Shown one piece after another: positions 1-10,487 of a stretch of DNA of 64,000 nucleotides (within the stretch, counting starts at the first letter, position 1; every line of letters begins with the position of its first letter). The stretch comes from Cladosporium sp. IMV 00045. Its lineage: Eukaryota > Ascomycota > Dothideomycetes > Cladosporiales > Cladosporiaceae. The position numbers and the translations under genes are program-made. The notes under the pieces were generated by a model. The model was not told the DNA's origin. It made no database searches and was given only the letters and a program-made list of their open reading frames with translations. The DNA is taken from NCBI GenBank assembly GCA_001931905.2, contig MSJI02000694.1, forward strand, positions 1 to 64,000, written 5' to 3'.

Positions 1-227
1 CGGTCTCTGCGGTCGCGGTCGTCGCGGTCACGGCGGCGGTCTTGCGTGTGTAAGCTGTTGAGGTAACTGTCATGATCATAGTGCCAGTACTTACCGGGTT
101 GTGGAGAGCGGCGTCTGTTGTCTCGGTAGGCGTCCGACGAGCGGTAGTCGTCGCGCTCACGTGTGGAGACGCGCGACAGCGGCGCAGCGTCAGGAGTGCC
201 GCGCGAGTAGGAGCTGTAAGAATCCAT
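1..227 (-). CDS. RD/RS-rich protein, 5' end only (runs off window)
   Basis: The start codon is at 227. Exon 1 (227-95) encodes 44 residues beginning MDSYSSYSRGTPDAAP and rich in Arg, Asp and Ser. An intron at 94-41 (54 nt) has donor GTAAGT, a CTTAC branch-like site and acceptor GCAAG. Exon 2 (40 to the window edge) continues in frame with an Arg/Asp alternating tract, RRRDRDDRDRRD. Such RD/RS tracts are typical of pre-mRNA-processing and other RNA-binding proteins, but no domain is visible in the 57 residues present, so no function is assigned. An alternative acceptor at 55 would give an Ala/Thr-rich frame; the RD frame is preferred because it continues the composition of exon 1. The gene diverges from the TSPO gene at 1096. 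Confidence 0.6.
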   Translation of the reverse strand, partial: MDSYSSYSRGTPDAAPLSRVSTRERDDYRSSDAYRDNRRRSPQPGKYWHYDHDSYLNSLHTQDRRRDRDDRDRRD

Positions 228-1095
228 GTCGAATGAATGAGAGGAAGTCTGCTGGCTTCAGACGAGTTGCTTCTCTAGAGTTGGCTGAGCTCCATCGGCC
301 GAGGCGTGGGAAAGCACCGAGGTCAGACTGCAGGCGAAGAGGTGCGGTCTGTTGCGTCGCAATTGGCCGCTGGGTATGTGTTTTTGCCGGCCGTTGCTGA
401 AGGCGCACTTGGTAAGATGTGCGGAGGAGGTGATGGGAGGACTGTTTGCCGTTAGATTAGGACGAACAAACGCCAATGGTACGACTGGTGGTGGCAGCGC
501 AGCAAATGCAGAGGCAGTAAGTGTAGTAGAGGTGGCAGAAAAGAAGATAGAGAAGATCAAGTGAAAGTAAAGAAGAGTGCAATCGCAAGCGGTATTGTTG
601 TCGTCGTCGTTGTCATCGTCGTCGCAGTTGCGGACGCCAGCAGCGCCCGACAACTGCTCGGCGGCAACATGGCGCGAGCGCGGTGGAGATGTGAGGACAA
701 GGGTGCAGTAGGCGACGGGCCCTGGAAGGAAGAAGACTTGAAAGGGGGAAGACACTGACAGAATGGAGGATAACAGAGAGGATGAGGAGGAGGAGGAGGA
801 GCGGCGGTGGTATTGCCTCGCGCGCGCGCTGGTGGTGAAGCGGCTGAGGTTGGAGGATGTCGGTCGTGAGTTGTGAGAGTCGGAGATGGAGATGGGAACC
901 TCCAGCTGAGAGTTGCTTGCGTGGAGAAAGGCTGGGGCGGGCTTGGTTTGGCTCGCAGGGCGCCGCGGGCGGAAGCGTCGGCAAACCGAGGCCAAACAGT
1001 GGATTGAGCACTGGCATTGCTGTGAGAGGTAAGGTACATATGCTTTCGAGACGTGTTCTTTCAAACAGACATATTGAACTGCAGTATTTGCAATC
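228..1095. other. Intergenic, divergent promoter region
   Basis: This 868 bp lies between two divergent start codons. It contains GAG/TCG triplet-rich tracts, for example around 598-630 and 777-806. These generate long open frames on the minus strand rich in Ser or Pro, with no recognisable domain. I see no gene here. Confidence 0.6.
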
Positions 1096-1828
1096 ATGAC
1101 TACTTACATCCCTTCCTTGACGCTGCCGTCTGTGCTGTTCGACAACGCCGCCGTGTCCATCCTCCTGCCCATTGCCGCCGGAACAGCTGTTGGCTTCTCG
1201 ACCCAGCGTAAGAACAGAGAGGTCAATCATCACTAGAAGCAATGTTGACACGATCCTTTAGCTAAAGAGACCCAGAAGCAATATGCCGCCTTGAAGCAAC
1301 CGGTAAGTCTAGATATGCTTGCACTGTTTGCTATGCACACGAGCTAACATTACTATAGTAAACAAACCCTATATGCCATAGACTTGCCAGACTGGCTTCT
1401 AACCAGAACACTACCACAGCCCCGGACGTCCCCCAGCGTGGGTCTTCGGTCCTGCCTGGACCATCCTCTACGGCCTCATGGGCTACGCCGCCCACCGCGC
1501 CTGGACAGTCGGCACGACCAGCGCGAACCCCAACACCGTCAACCTCGCAAGACACGGCGCCACCCTCTACACGATCCAGCTCGGCCTAAACTTGATCTGG
1601 ATGCCACTGTTCTTCCGCTTCAACCGCCCCATCGAAGCCACTGTTGACGTCGTTGCTCTGACTGGTGTCACTGGCTGGTTGATCTACGTTTGGGGCCAGG
1701 TGGATGAGCGTGCTGGCTACGCCCTCGTCCCTTACCTTGGCTGGTTGACCTTTGCCAGCTACCTCAGTGCTGGCTGTGGTTACCTGAACGGTTGGGACTT
1801 CAGGGGCAAGACCGGCAAGACGGAGTAG
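1096..1828 (+). CDS. TSPO/MBR family translocator protein (peripheral benzodiazepine receptor-like)
   Basis: A 186-residue membrane protein assembled from three exons: 1096-1207, 1262-1301 and 1420-1828. The family signature PPAWVFGPAWTILYGLMGY is visible after the second intron, followed by further hydrophobic segments and a C-terminal WLTFASYLSAGCGYLN segment, as in the five-helix TSPO fold. TSPO proteins bind porphyrins and sterols and sit in mitochondrial or ER membranes; this is family knowledge. Intron 1 (1208-1261) is ordinary. The second interruption, 1302-1419, cannot be removed as one GT-AG intron without breaking the frame. It resolves as a twin intron that joins CC to C and gives LKQPPGRPPAWVFGP. 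Length is normal for fungal members. Confidence 0.88.
1302..1419 (+). other. Putative spliceosomal twin intron (stwintron) of [D1,2] type
   Basis: An internal intron, 1303-1358, has donor GTAAGT, branch CTAAC and acceptor TATAG. It lies between the first base (G1302) and second base (T1359) of an outer donor. After its removal G1302 joins TAAAC, giving GTAAAC, the donor of an external intron of 62 nt. That intron has branch CTAAC (1400-1404) and acceptor CACAG ending at 1419. Only this two-step removal places the conserved TSPO motif in frame. Acceptors of suitable phase for a single intron (ending 1381 or 1390) lead into an in-frame TAA. Confidence 0.7.
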
Positions 1829-2351
1829 ATTTAGTGATTTGGAGAAGGAATGTTGTATCTGTACAACTAGATTATCGAAGACGACAAGCCCTCTAACATT
1901 GTACAAAGCTCAGCTCTTTTTACCCTCTATGTTTCCTCTGGTGATCTTCGTCTTTCCTGACTGCAAATGCACACGACCTACTTAAGTCAAGGGAAGACGG
2001 TCACCTTATTGTGGATTTTACTTTTCGCGCAGTTCTACTAATACTTGTCTCTATTTGCACAAGCTCAGGTATTGTGAGCTCAAACTCGTGGGCGAAAACA
2101 TGGTTGAAATGAAGTGAGATGTTATGGCCGTAGGGCAAAGCGTTGGCTCTCGTACGAGCAGCTTCATTCGCTGAAGCTCTCCCCAGCTTCACGACCGTTT
2201 TGAGCGAATAGCGGAGAACGTCATGCGACAAAAGGGCACAGAACCGCTCGGTCACACGTCAAACCATATTCCTACTACATATACTACTCGCTGAGTCACC
2301 ATCTCTTCCTCCTAAGAATCTATCGTACCTAATACACTGCTCACATCGGAC
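1829..2351. other. Intergenic, no gene seen
   Basis: 3' flank of the TSPO gene and upstream region of the questin-oxidase-like gene. A minus-strand frame of 84 codons (2001-2255) has no recognisable features. Nothing else is seen. Confidence 0.6.
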
Positions 2352-3742
2352 ATGCTCCAATTCAAACTCCCATCCCTGCCCGACTTCAGCAGCTGGACCG
2401 GTGGCGCCGGCGGCATCAAGCTGCCTAAAGTCAAGGCGCATGAGATCGAGGCCCAACCTGAGAAGAAGGCGAGGACGCTGAAGCATCTGCTGAAAGCGAA
2501 TCATATCAATCACAGCATCATATACAACAACCTGAAATTTCACAACCACCTGCCTCATGTTCTGGGTTCGTCGTACATCTTAGGAGCAGAGTCGGACGAG
2601 CTCAACCATATCTCGGAGGCTGAGAGTAAGCACCTGGAGCCATGGAAGGACAGCCCTGGCGAGATTGCGAGGCATGACTGGAGAGACTTTCTGGGCAAAC
2701 GGGAGTATGTTGTCTTTGTGGAAAGGCAGGTGATCACGTAGCTGATGTCTAAACCTACAGGTACCAGCGGGCATTTGTGGATTTCTTCGAAGACCAACTT
2801 GTGAAGTACGGGTACGACTGGCATGAGTTGTTGAAGGAATTCTTGCTGCAAGGCAAAGAGCCGCTCATCAACAACCTCATCTCCGGCCTTGGGCACCCAC
2901 TGATCCACCTGGGCTATGCACACGAGCTTTCCTCGCGGACAGTGGCGATAGAAGCGCTAGGTCTCGCGGCCTGCTTCTACAATGACTGGCACATTTACCT
3001 AGACGATCCAAAATACACCAAACCCGCAGCAAACCCATCAGAGAGCCTCTTCACAATCCTAGACCGCATAACGCACGACAAGACTTTCGATGGTCTCTTC
3101 GACAAGCCAGGAAGTGACAACATCGAGACTCTTCTGGCAAACGAAAAAGCGGCTGCTGCAGTCTTGGAATACTGGAACTCATGGGATTTAAAGCAGGCAA
3201 AGAACCGATTCGCCGAAAGCCAGAAACTCGCCGTGGCACTTCTCGTCACCTCACACCCACCACACGGCGCGCAAACCGACGCAAAATTCGATTTCTTCCT
3301 CGTTCACCTCCTCAACACATCACACGCCGTGCGCGTACTCCTCGCAATACTCCCCTACAAATTCCACCTCCCACTCATACGCCAGTGGTGGCTCTTCACG
3401 ATCCTGGTGTTCATCGCGCAACTCCGCCCGCGCATTAACATCGACACCATCAAGCTGGTCGAGCTCGAGAACCGCGACTGGAAGTACGTCACCGACAAAG
3501 CGCTGAAAGGGAAGTACAGGACCGATGCACACTACGTCAAAGCGCTGAGGAGCATGCGCGAGGCCAGCACCACGTGGGGCGATCCGAACAATTTCTACCT
3601 GCGAGCGGCGGTGAAGTTTGCGGACGACTTTGATGGCTGGGGTGGCTTTGGGCCTAGAGATGCTGAGCTGCAGGTTGCCGAGGGAGGGGACACCAAGGCG
3701 AGGCGATACTCTGGTGAAGGCGACAGTCTGGAGACCTCATGA
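2352..3742 (+). CDS. Questin oxidase-like protein (AflY/GedK family)
   Basis: Two exons, 2352-2704 and 2761-3742, encode 444 residues. The intron (2705-2760) has donor GTATGT and acceptor CTACAG, and splices GA to G so that KRE continues into YQRAFVDFFEDQL. The family pattern is clear: FHNHLPHVLGSSYILGA near residue 65, DWRDFLG before the intron, and GLGHPLIHLGYAHEL near residue 160, all His-containing segments conserved in questin-oxidase-like proteins. Relatives catalyse Baeyer-Villiger-type ring cleavage of anthraquinones (questin oxidase GedK) or act in aflatoxin biosynthesis (AflY). No polyketide synthase is nearby, so the role here is open. Length matches the family. Confidence 0.85.
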
Positions 3743-4525
3743 TTGCAAGGCGATATTTGAATGTTGCGATGTATTAGTTCGATGGTTGTTGTGTATCTCT
3801 AGGCAAAGGCATTGCGAACCCTAAGGTCTCTAATAAGGCGATATTAAATTTCTTTTACTTCCCAAAATCAACGGACCACCAAATCAACAAACAAAAATCA
3901 ACCCCTGAACGACCTCACTTGTACGCCAATCACCCCATTCCTCAAAGCCAGTTGTGAGACACAGCCGCCATCCGACAAGAAAGTTGGCCAGAAGCCACAG
4001 GAAAAGCCGCCAGCACACACAGGTGACAAGCGCTAACGAATCCCTGTCACTTGTCATGCAGGGCCAGCCTGTGAAACAGGGCCGCACCCCTGGCAACGAC
4101 CAACCACCTCTGTCACTTTTCTATACCAACTACGTCACTTGACATTTATGCGCGCGACTCGCTCGCATACCAGATTTAGACGACTCACGGCCTGTGTTTG
4201 TTTGGTGCCCAAGAACAGGTTTCACCGCATGTGCTGTGCCTGGCTGTCTGTCATGGCCGATCGCTCGGTGACGCAGAAGGCGCACATAATATATTGTTGT
4301 AGGTGCTTGGGTGTGGTAGGTTTTTCTTCATAATAAAGGACATCACGCGTTTGGTTCATACCTCTCCCTTGCGTGGGTAACACATAAGGACACAAAGGCT
4401 ACGCGAGCTTGTCTTGTCATCACATCGTTCAGTACCTAGCACCTGGGACATAACTCCTTCCTTTCGCGCATATACACTACTCTTTCCTCGCCACACCTTT
4501 CCATTAAACTACCTAACCACACAAT
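3743..4525. other. Intergenic, no gene seen
   Basis: About 780 bp between the questin-oxidase-like gene and the Sur7-like gene. Only short open frames (under 100 codons) with no recognisable domain. CT-rich sequence just before 4526 is consistent with a fungal promoter or leader. Confidence 0.6.
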
Positions 4526-5490
4526 ATGCGGTTCTCCGCCCTCATCCCAGTGCTGTTCACGACAGCAGCACTAATCCTTACTTTCCTATGCATCTTCGCC
4601 GGCTCCAAGCAAGGCTTCATGCAAGACTACGACATCGTAACAGTAAGAATCCCCCAAACCAACCAACCTCACCTCACCAACCTCACCTCCCGCTGACACC
4701 ATCTTAGCTCAACACCTCCCGCATCGGCCAAAACTTCCTCAACACCACCTCCTCGGAATCCTCCAACCCCGTCGTCTCCTTCTTCGACGACCTAACCAAC
4801 AGCGCCCAAGAAGAAATCAACAACCAAATCAACTCCCTCGCGCAAGACCTCGGCCTGCACGACTTCTACAGCGCCCACCTGCTCAATTTCTGCGAGGGCT
4901 TCTACACCCCCACGGACCTCCCCAACGCCACCGTCTCCCGCTCCGACATCAGCCGCAACGTCACAGACTGCTCCAACCGCACGGCCATGTACTCTTTCAA
5001 CCCGCGCGAAACGCTACAGCGCGAGCTGAACGCTTCGGGCAACGGGGATCTGGTCGATTTGGAAGATCTCTGGCCGGAGGAGGTGGATGATGGGATTCGC
5101 GCGCTGGAAGTCGCCGCGAATGCGATGTTCGTGCTGTACTGTCTGGGCGCTGCGTTTGCGTTCGTGGCGCTCGTGGCTGCGCTGGTGGGGGTTTTCACGG
5201 CGGGGAGGTTGAGTGCTAGTGTCAATGTTGTTGTGGACGTGCTGGCTTTTCTGTGTGTTGGAATTGCGTCTGCGATTGCCACTGCGGTGGCGGTGAAGGC
5301 GGCGCAGTTGATTAATGAGAAGGGCGAGAGGGTGGGGATTAGCGCGCAGAGGGGGAACAAGTTTTTGATTATTACGTGGGTGGCGACGGCGTTGTTGTTG
5401 CTGGCTTCGGTTGTTTGGTGTGTGGATTGTGTTGTGGGGAGGAGGGGGAGGAGGGGTGGTAGAAAGGAGTCTTATGGGTCGAAGTATTGA
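4526..5490 (+). CDS. Sur7/PalI family four-TM plasma-membrane protein
   Basis: Exon 1 (4526-4642) and exon 2 (4708-5490), with intron 4643-4707 (GTAAGA...CTTAG), encode 299 residues. The topology is Sur7-like: a first membrane helix at about residues 5-26, a large extracellular loop with several N-glycosylation sequons and two cysteines (FCEGFY and TDCSNR), then three closely spaced helices at about 175-200, 206-235 and 258-282, and a short basic tail. Sur7 and PalI relatives act in eisosomes, cell-wall integrity and pH sensing at the plasma membrane; this is family knowledge. The start is chosen because it opens directly into the first helix. The specific subfamily is not resolved. Confidence 0.8.
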
Positions 5491-6652
5491 GGTTTGAAGG
5501 GAAAAGGATGTGAGGGATGTGTATGTTGGTGCTGCTATGACTTATGTGAAGAGGAGGCTGAAGAAGAAGGGAAGAAAGCAAGGTAGTTCGCGCTGGTCGC
5601 TGCTACTTTGTTGGGGTTGGTGTTCTTTTTGGGATGTGGAGTCTGCCATTCGTTCGTTCTTTGCTATACGCTAGATACCCCCTCGTCATGTAGTTCATTC
5701 ACTTAATGCCACTTTACAGTCAGATGACTTTGACCGTGGGACGAAGTTCACATACATCTCCAAGCAACACGCTTGTAAGCACAAGCAAGTCGCCGTTTCA
5801 TGACCAGATCGGTGTGATTTCATGACTCAAAGGCAACTGTATCGAAGTGATGCGAGGCTGATGGATCCCTGGCATCACAATCTGTTGCAAACTAGGTATC
5901 TTGTAGAATTGTGTTAGGATAGATGGATTTCGAAAGTCGAGAGGCGTTCGGTATGTAGGAGGCCACTCTCGACCAATTACAGTAGCCTGCGTATCGGCGA
6001 CATCGTAGTCGTGGAACAAAGAGCAGAGAATTGACACGTGGTGGTTCTTCCGTATGGTCGATGTTGATCGAATCGAGACGCATTCAGGTCTAGCCTTCCA
6101 CAAACCTTTCAATGCAATGTGCGATCAACAATATTTCATACCTTAGAAAAACTCGCCTAAAGTTAGTCGTCTCGGCCAAAAACGATAGTGCTTCGCGAAA
6201 TGAGCATGCGGCGTACAGGCTCGGTAACAGCTCGTGGTGGCTAAATTTCTGTTGCAGGCGAAGCAGACACGGCACGTTGTGTCGCAGAATTTTGCCAGCC
6301 GCTGGCGATGATTAGAGTCAGGCAAAAGCAAGATGGCCCAGCATCTAGATGAGCTTAAAGATGTCTGAACAAGCTGGTCTCAGTGCGTATATGCTCGTAC
6401 GTAGGCTCGTTAATGAAAGTGAAGCCGTTCCTCTCTACGTTGACCATATGTGCGGCCATGTTGTCACCATCTGCGACTCGATAGCCCAGCCAACAGTGCG
6501 CTGCTGGTGTGTTCTCACCATTCCTCTTCACCGTTCCACTGCGTTGCCAATGTGAACTTGTTACTTCGAATAATAAGGTCCTTTTTCAGAGACCACTTAA
6601 ACACCCAGACTCGAGATGTTGCGTAACGCTTTTAGTTGCGGGGATTGCCGCC
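5491..6652. other. Intergenic, no gene seen
   Basis: About 1.16 kb between the convergent Sur7-like and F-box genes. Several open frames of 60-104 codons on both strands lack domains, signal peptides or convincing splice continuations. No tRNA or repeat was recognised. Confidence 0.55.
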
Positions 6653-8128
6653 TTAATGGTGACGCCACGTCTTCTCGGGACGAACATATGGTTGGAGGCA
6701 AGATGCCTTCCCATCCGGAGACAGTGGACCAAACCGATTTTTGTGGTCCTGACGCCAATCTCTAATGACCCCTGAGTCCTGAGTACGGCCATGGTACAGG
6801 AAGTATTTGATCTGACGGCATGCTGCATCGCCCGATGGACGCCTGTAGGAAGCGCGTGTATCCTCATAAATATCGATAGACGGAATGCCTGGTACGCGTG
6901 TCGGTCGCGCCACCCAAGGAGGCTCAAACATGACCATTTCGTTCTCGACTAAGTGGTCGAGCTCTACTTCCTCCATGGCTGCTTCCATGGTACAGTAGTC
7001 AAGGATGCGCTTGAAGCTGCCTTCTGTGAGCCTGATGTAGCAAAGTGAAAGGCTCCGCAAGGCCTTAAAGCCCTTTAACGACGTGAGCAGTTCACCCTTG
7101 GTGACTACGAAGTTTTGTAGCGTAAGAGACTCAAGACATGGCAAGCTTGATTCACCCATCGCTCGGATTATGCGTCCGCAAAGTACGTTCGTGTCGGGTA
7201 TCCAGTCCGGACAGAAATGGACAAGATCGAGTTTCCGGACTCCGGAGCAGGCTCGCAGCATGGATTGTAAGCCATCGAAATCTGAGTCTTCGGTATCTTC
7301 TACCATTCCTCTAGGAGGACTTCGTTCGATAAGCTTGCCCGAGATCCTCAACGAAAGTTCCGTAAGATGGCCGAGTGAAGGACCAAGCCTGGCAGAGGCG
7401 AAGTCATCGCTGTTGAACTCGTTGCAAGGGACACTGCAGCGTAGCATCCGAGTGCTATTGAACAGATTTAGACTTTGGACAGGCAATTCACAGGCGGCCA
7501 AGGATGCGAACAATGTGTGACTGATGCTGGCTATTGAGGTCCAGATCGGTTTCTCGTGGCCTCCAAAAAACGGCAGGAGGGGCGTGGTCGTGTCGTCTTT
7601 GTAGATCTCTAACTCAGTCCGCACCATGCGAAGAGAAACTCCATGCGCAGCAAGATTAGAGAATGCCTGCCCAAGCAGCTCCACATCACATTGGCGATGC
7701 AGCATGTCGAGCTGCTCGGTTCGTCTCTCCTTCAGAACTTCAAGATCAAGTCTGACCTGTTGAAGCTCCTCTTCTGTCAAATCGTGCCACTTTACTTTAG
7801 CGGAATGGCCATTATCGACCAGCTTTGCGCGCTTTGCAGTCTTCTCCTCCAGTTGAGTGGACAGTTCCAAAGTATTGTACACTGGCGCGACAAGGGTCAG
7901 GTTCTGAACCAAACATGCGAGGCCGTCGTAAGCAGTTACAGCGACGAATGTGCGAAGTTCTCGTTCGGTGATTGCAAACCTTCTCGTCCGAAAGAACCCT
8001 TTGAAGTGCTTCTGGACGGTATTCAGAGCAAGGCACTTATTTGTCAGTCGAAGAGAGCAAATGTCGGAGAGCGATAGTAGAACGACAACCCTTTCCAAGA
8101 GTTCTAATGGGAGGTCTTGTAGAGACAT
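6653..8128 (-). CDS. F-box protein
   Basis: A single-exon gene of 491 residues. The frame opens further upstream (8269), but I chose the ATG at 8128 because it immediately precedes the F-box: LQDLPLELLERVVVLLSLSD followed by ICSLRLTNKCLA, the expected LPxE...L...D...LR..N pattern at residues 4-37. F-box proteins recruit substrates to SCF ubiquitin ligases through Skp1. The remainder carries leucine-rich stretches such as LRSLSLCYIRLTEGSFKRIL that resemble degenerate leucine-rich repeats, but no defined substrate domain is visible. Substrate unknown. The next gene upstream (8593-10134) is on the same strand, 464 bp away. Confidence 0.8.
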   Translation of the reverse strand: MSLQDLPLELLERVVVLLSLSDICSLRLTNKCLALNTVQKHFKGFFRTRRFAITERELRTFVAVTAYDGLACLVQNLTLVAPVYNTLELSTQLEEKTAKRAKLVDNGHSAKVKWHDLTEEELQQVRLDLEVLKERRTEQLDMLHRQCDVELLGQAFSNLAAHGVSLRMVRTELEIYKDDTTTPLLPFFGGHEKPIWTSIASISHTLFASLAACELPVQSLNLFNSTRMLRCSVPCNEFNSDDFASARLGPSLGHLTELSLRISGKLIERSPPRGMVEDTEDSDFDGLQSMLRACSGVRKLDLVHFCPDWIPDTNVLCGRIIRAMGESSLPCLESLTLQNFVVTKGELLTSLKGFKALRSLSLCYIRLTEGSFKRILDYCTMEAAMEEVELDHLVENEMVMFEPPWVARPTRVPGIPSIDIYEDTRASYRRPSGDAACRQIKYFLYHGRTQDSGVIRDWRQDHKNRFGPLSPDGKASCLQPYVRPEKTWRHH

Positions 8129-8592
8129 GAGAGCGGTAATATTCCGAAATTTCAACAAATGATCAGTGTAGGAGAGCTGGATGCGAAGCATACGACGATG
8201 AGTTCTGGCAACAGCGATTGCAGTGCTTCCTAAGTACCCATATATTCGGTGAGTCAATTGATGTGGCAAGAAATAGGGAAACTTGCGAGGCGAGGGAAAG
8301 TAACTTGGCCGTTTGCTCTGTCTGGACGAGAGCCGAGCTTGGCTCTTGGAAGGCGGGACAAAGTTGTCACGTGGCTGTCGAGTTGTGGTAATGTAGTCCG
8401 AGGACGCTGGGCGATCGGTCTATTGCGATCAGTAGGCTCAGAGATGACTGCAAGGATTTGTCGTTGATCGTTGCTTGGCTTGTCGGTCAATTTTTGCAGT
8501 CAGCCAATTGAACGATGATGCTTAATGCAGCTTGATAGTCTAGTGATCACTCCAGCTCTCTTCCTTAAATCCTAAGTGTTCTGACCTGATTC
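8129..8592. other. Intergenic, F-box gene upstream region
   Basis: 464 bp upstream of the F-box start. The F-box frame remains open to 8269, so an N-terminal extension of 47 residues is possible. Otherwise no gene seen. Confidence 0.5.
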
Positions 8593-10134
8593 TCAATTTG
8601 CTTTGCCCAGATTACCACATTCGTCTGTCCCACGCATTTGCACAACAACGTTCCCCTCAGAGTCAAACCATTTCAGTCCAAGCTTGCGCACCTTGCTCTT
8701 GCTCGCCACGTATAGCATGAGGTACACATGCCTCAACACTTCGCCCCAGCAGAATACCTGTACATCGAGAGATTGAGCTTCTCGAACACACCATATGCCC
8801 CATCCGACTCTGCCAGCCTCGATCATCCTCGCAAGGAATTGAAAGAAATCAATCTGTAGCTGTGCAGGCCACGAGCCGATGTTGAACTTCCAAAATCCAC
8901 GCTCTGACTGTCGGAGCTCGCGGGATACTGAGATCGGCTTGTAGCACTCCGTGAGTCCTTTGTTCTCTCCGAGGTATTTCAAGGCTTCGGTGATGTGAGT
9001 TTCGAAGGGCTGTATTGATGGCTGCGGAGGAGGTGCTCGGATTGATGTTGGTAGATCTGGATGTATCTGCTGATTTAAACCATCGGCTGGTGGTTTAGAC
9101 TCCGCTTCATGACTGGCAAAGTCCTTGACAACGGTTTTGCTGCTTGCAAGAGTAGCACGAACTGGCGATTCCAGCCTTCGCAACGGTTCTGCTTCACTGG
9201 GTTTGTGGTAATCGCGAGGTGACGGCAGGATATCGGGAGGCTTCGACAGCCCATCCGCGGCTTCATTGTTGGACTCAATAAGCTTCAAGGGCGAAGGGCC
9301 CGGGTCGCTCGTAGATCGCTGGATGCTTTGATGTTTGCTCTTTGAGCTTCCAGATGTCATGTCACTCAAAGAGTACGAACTTGGCAACTCAGATGTAACA
9401 TCATCGCCAGGTAGAGAATTACTCCCGGAAACTGGGGAGTGGTGTTGGTTTTGAAGGCCTATGTTGGGAGCCTTATCAACGCAGACGAAACCCGCAGTAG
9501 CAGAGTTGGCATCTTCTTGCAATGGTGCAAACGGTGGCAGTAAGGTTTTGGAAGTCTGGAAAAGCCGCCGATTATCCCCGCTCAGCCTCGGCTTTTTTGT
9601 CGAGCGATCCAGGACAGGAGAATGGAGATACGATGACTGGCTGGGAACTTGATGAGTTGAGGTACTCTCGCCCTCATCCGAATGAACAAAATCCGGCTGT
9701 CCATTTTCAGAGTGATGTGTTTCGGCGATATGTTTGCTTTCGACGACGCGTTGCGATCCTTGTCGGTTGTCGGTAGGCCTAGATGATGGAATGAATAGTT
9801 GGCTTTCCAAAGCAGTATATCCAAGCTGTGTTTCTTCCAGAAAAGTAGTAGGATCATAAGGCATTTCCATGTCGTTCTTTGACCTCTGGTAGGGTACGCG
9901 GCGAATTTCTTCTCTGGTGGTTTCGGATACATGACCTGCATGTGATGTCGAATGCAAGTCATCCGTTGGAAGTGAGTCATGTTTGAAATGAATTATTACA
10001 CGACTTGTCGCCGCTGTGAAGATGCCATAAGCCTGTGCTTGCGCTTTGAACCTTTCATCATCCTTCTTTGAGCTGGGCGCGGTAGTATGCACGCGCAGAT
10101 CCGTTCGGGTCACCATGCCTCGACCCGCGTTCAT
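8593..10134 (-). CDS. Conserved fungal protein of unknown function, 513 aa
   Basis: A single-exon gene. The N-terminal 50 residues (QAQAYGIFTAATSRVIIHF) and a short block TTFLEETQLGYTALESQL look structured. A long Ser/Pro/Thr-rich, probably disordered middle follows (about residues 110-370). The last 140 residues form a Trp/Arg/aromatic-rich globular domain containing SERGFWKFNIGSWP, VGWGIWCVREAQS and HVYLMLYVASKSKVRKLG. I recall this architecture of short N-terminal motif, disordered linker and C-terminal aromatic-rich domain from other filamentous ascomycete hypothetical proteins, but know no function for it. The middle segment contains many SP/TP sites, which would suit phosphorylation. 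It is divergent from the eIF3d gene. Confidence 0.75.
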   Translation of the reverse strand: MNAGRGMVTRTDLRVHTTAPSSKKDDERFKAQAQAYGIFTAATSRVIIHFKHDSLPTDDLHSTSHAGHVSETTREEIRRVPYQRSKNDMEMPYDPTTFLEETQLGYTALESQLFIPSSRPTDNRQGSQRVVESKHIAETHHSENGQPDFVHSDEGESTSTHQVPSQSSYLHSPVLDRSTKKPRLSGDNRRLFQTSKTLLPPFAPLQEDANSATAGFVCVDKAPNIGLQNQHHSPVSGSNSLPGDDVTSELPSSYSLSDMTSGSSKSKHQSIQRSTSDPGPSPLKLIESNNEAADGLSKPPDILPSPRDYHKPSEAEPLRRLESPVRATLASSKTVVKDFASHEAESKPPADGLNQQIHPDLPTSIRAPPPQPSIQPFETHITEALKYLGENKGLTECYKPISVSRELRQSERGFWKFNIGSWPAQLQIDFFQFLARMIEAGRVGWGIWCVREAQSLDVQVFCWGEVLRHVYLMLYVASKSKVRKLGLKWFDSEGNVVVQMRGTDECGNLGKAN

Positions 10135-10487
10135 TCACAAAGGCCATAGCAGGCTTGGAGCATGAGAGATAGGTTGGTGGTAGCGCAGTGCCCACGTTGT
10201 GCGGTACTCTCATATAGCCTCTATTGTACTCTATAACAGATAAAAGAATGCTGCATAAGAATATACGTTAATAGATACAAGACTTGGAAGTCACGTCTGA
10301 AGTGTTGTTGCTCGAATCTCAGTTTGGACGCTTGAATTCTGACTTCCGGGCTCTCCCGTCGCTTTTTGCCCCACATTCTGGCATCGCGCCAAGCAAGAAT
10401 TTGGAAATCGTCCAACGGAAAAGAACCTCCAAAGAACGAGCCATCGAGCCTTTTGGAGAGCGCAAGGACCAGATCCAACACGACAAC
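10135..10487. other. Divergent promoter between the 513-aa gene and eIF3d
   Basis: 353 bp between two divergent starts. The eIF3d frame stays open upstream to an ATG at 10284, giving 68 possible extra codons, but that stretch does not resemble the family. A TATA-poor, CT-containing leader precedes 10488. Confidence 0.5.

Noticed and set aside
258..1251. Minus-strand open frames of 160-279 codons in the first kilobase
   Set aside because: They overlap one another and the TSPO exon, consist of Ser/Pro/Thr low-complexity sequence from triplet repeats, and show no domain.
1303..1419. A single ordinary intron in the TSPO gene
   Set aside because: Every acceptor in this span either gives the wrong phase or leads to an in-frame stop before the conserved motif.
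10284..10487. N-terminal extension of eIF3d (68 codons in frame)
   Set aside because: The family N-terminus is MATFDSL at 10488 with a good initiation context; the extension looks like leader sequence open by chance.
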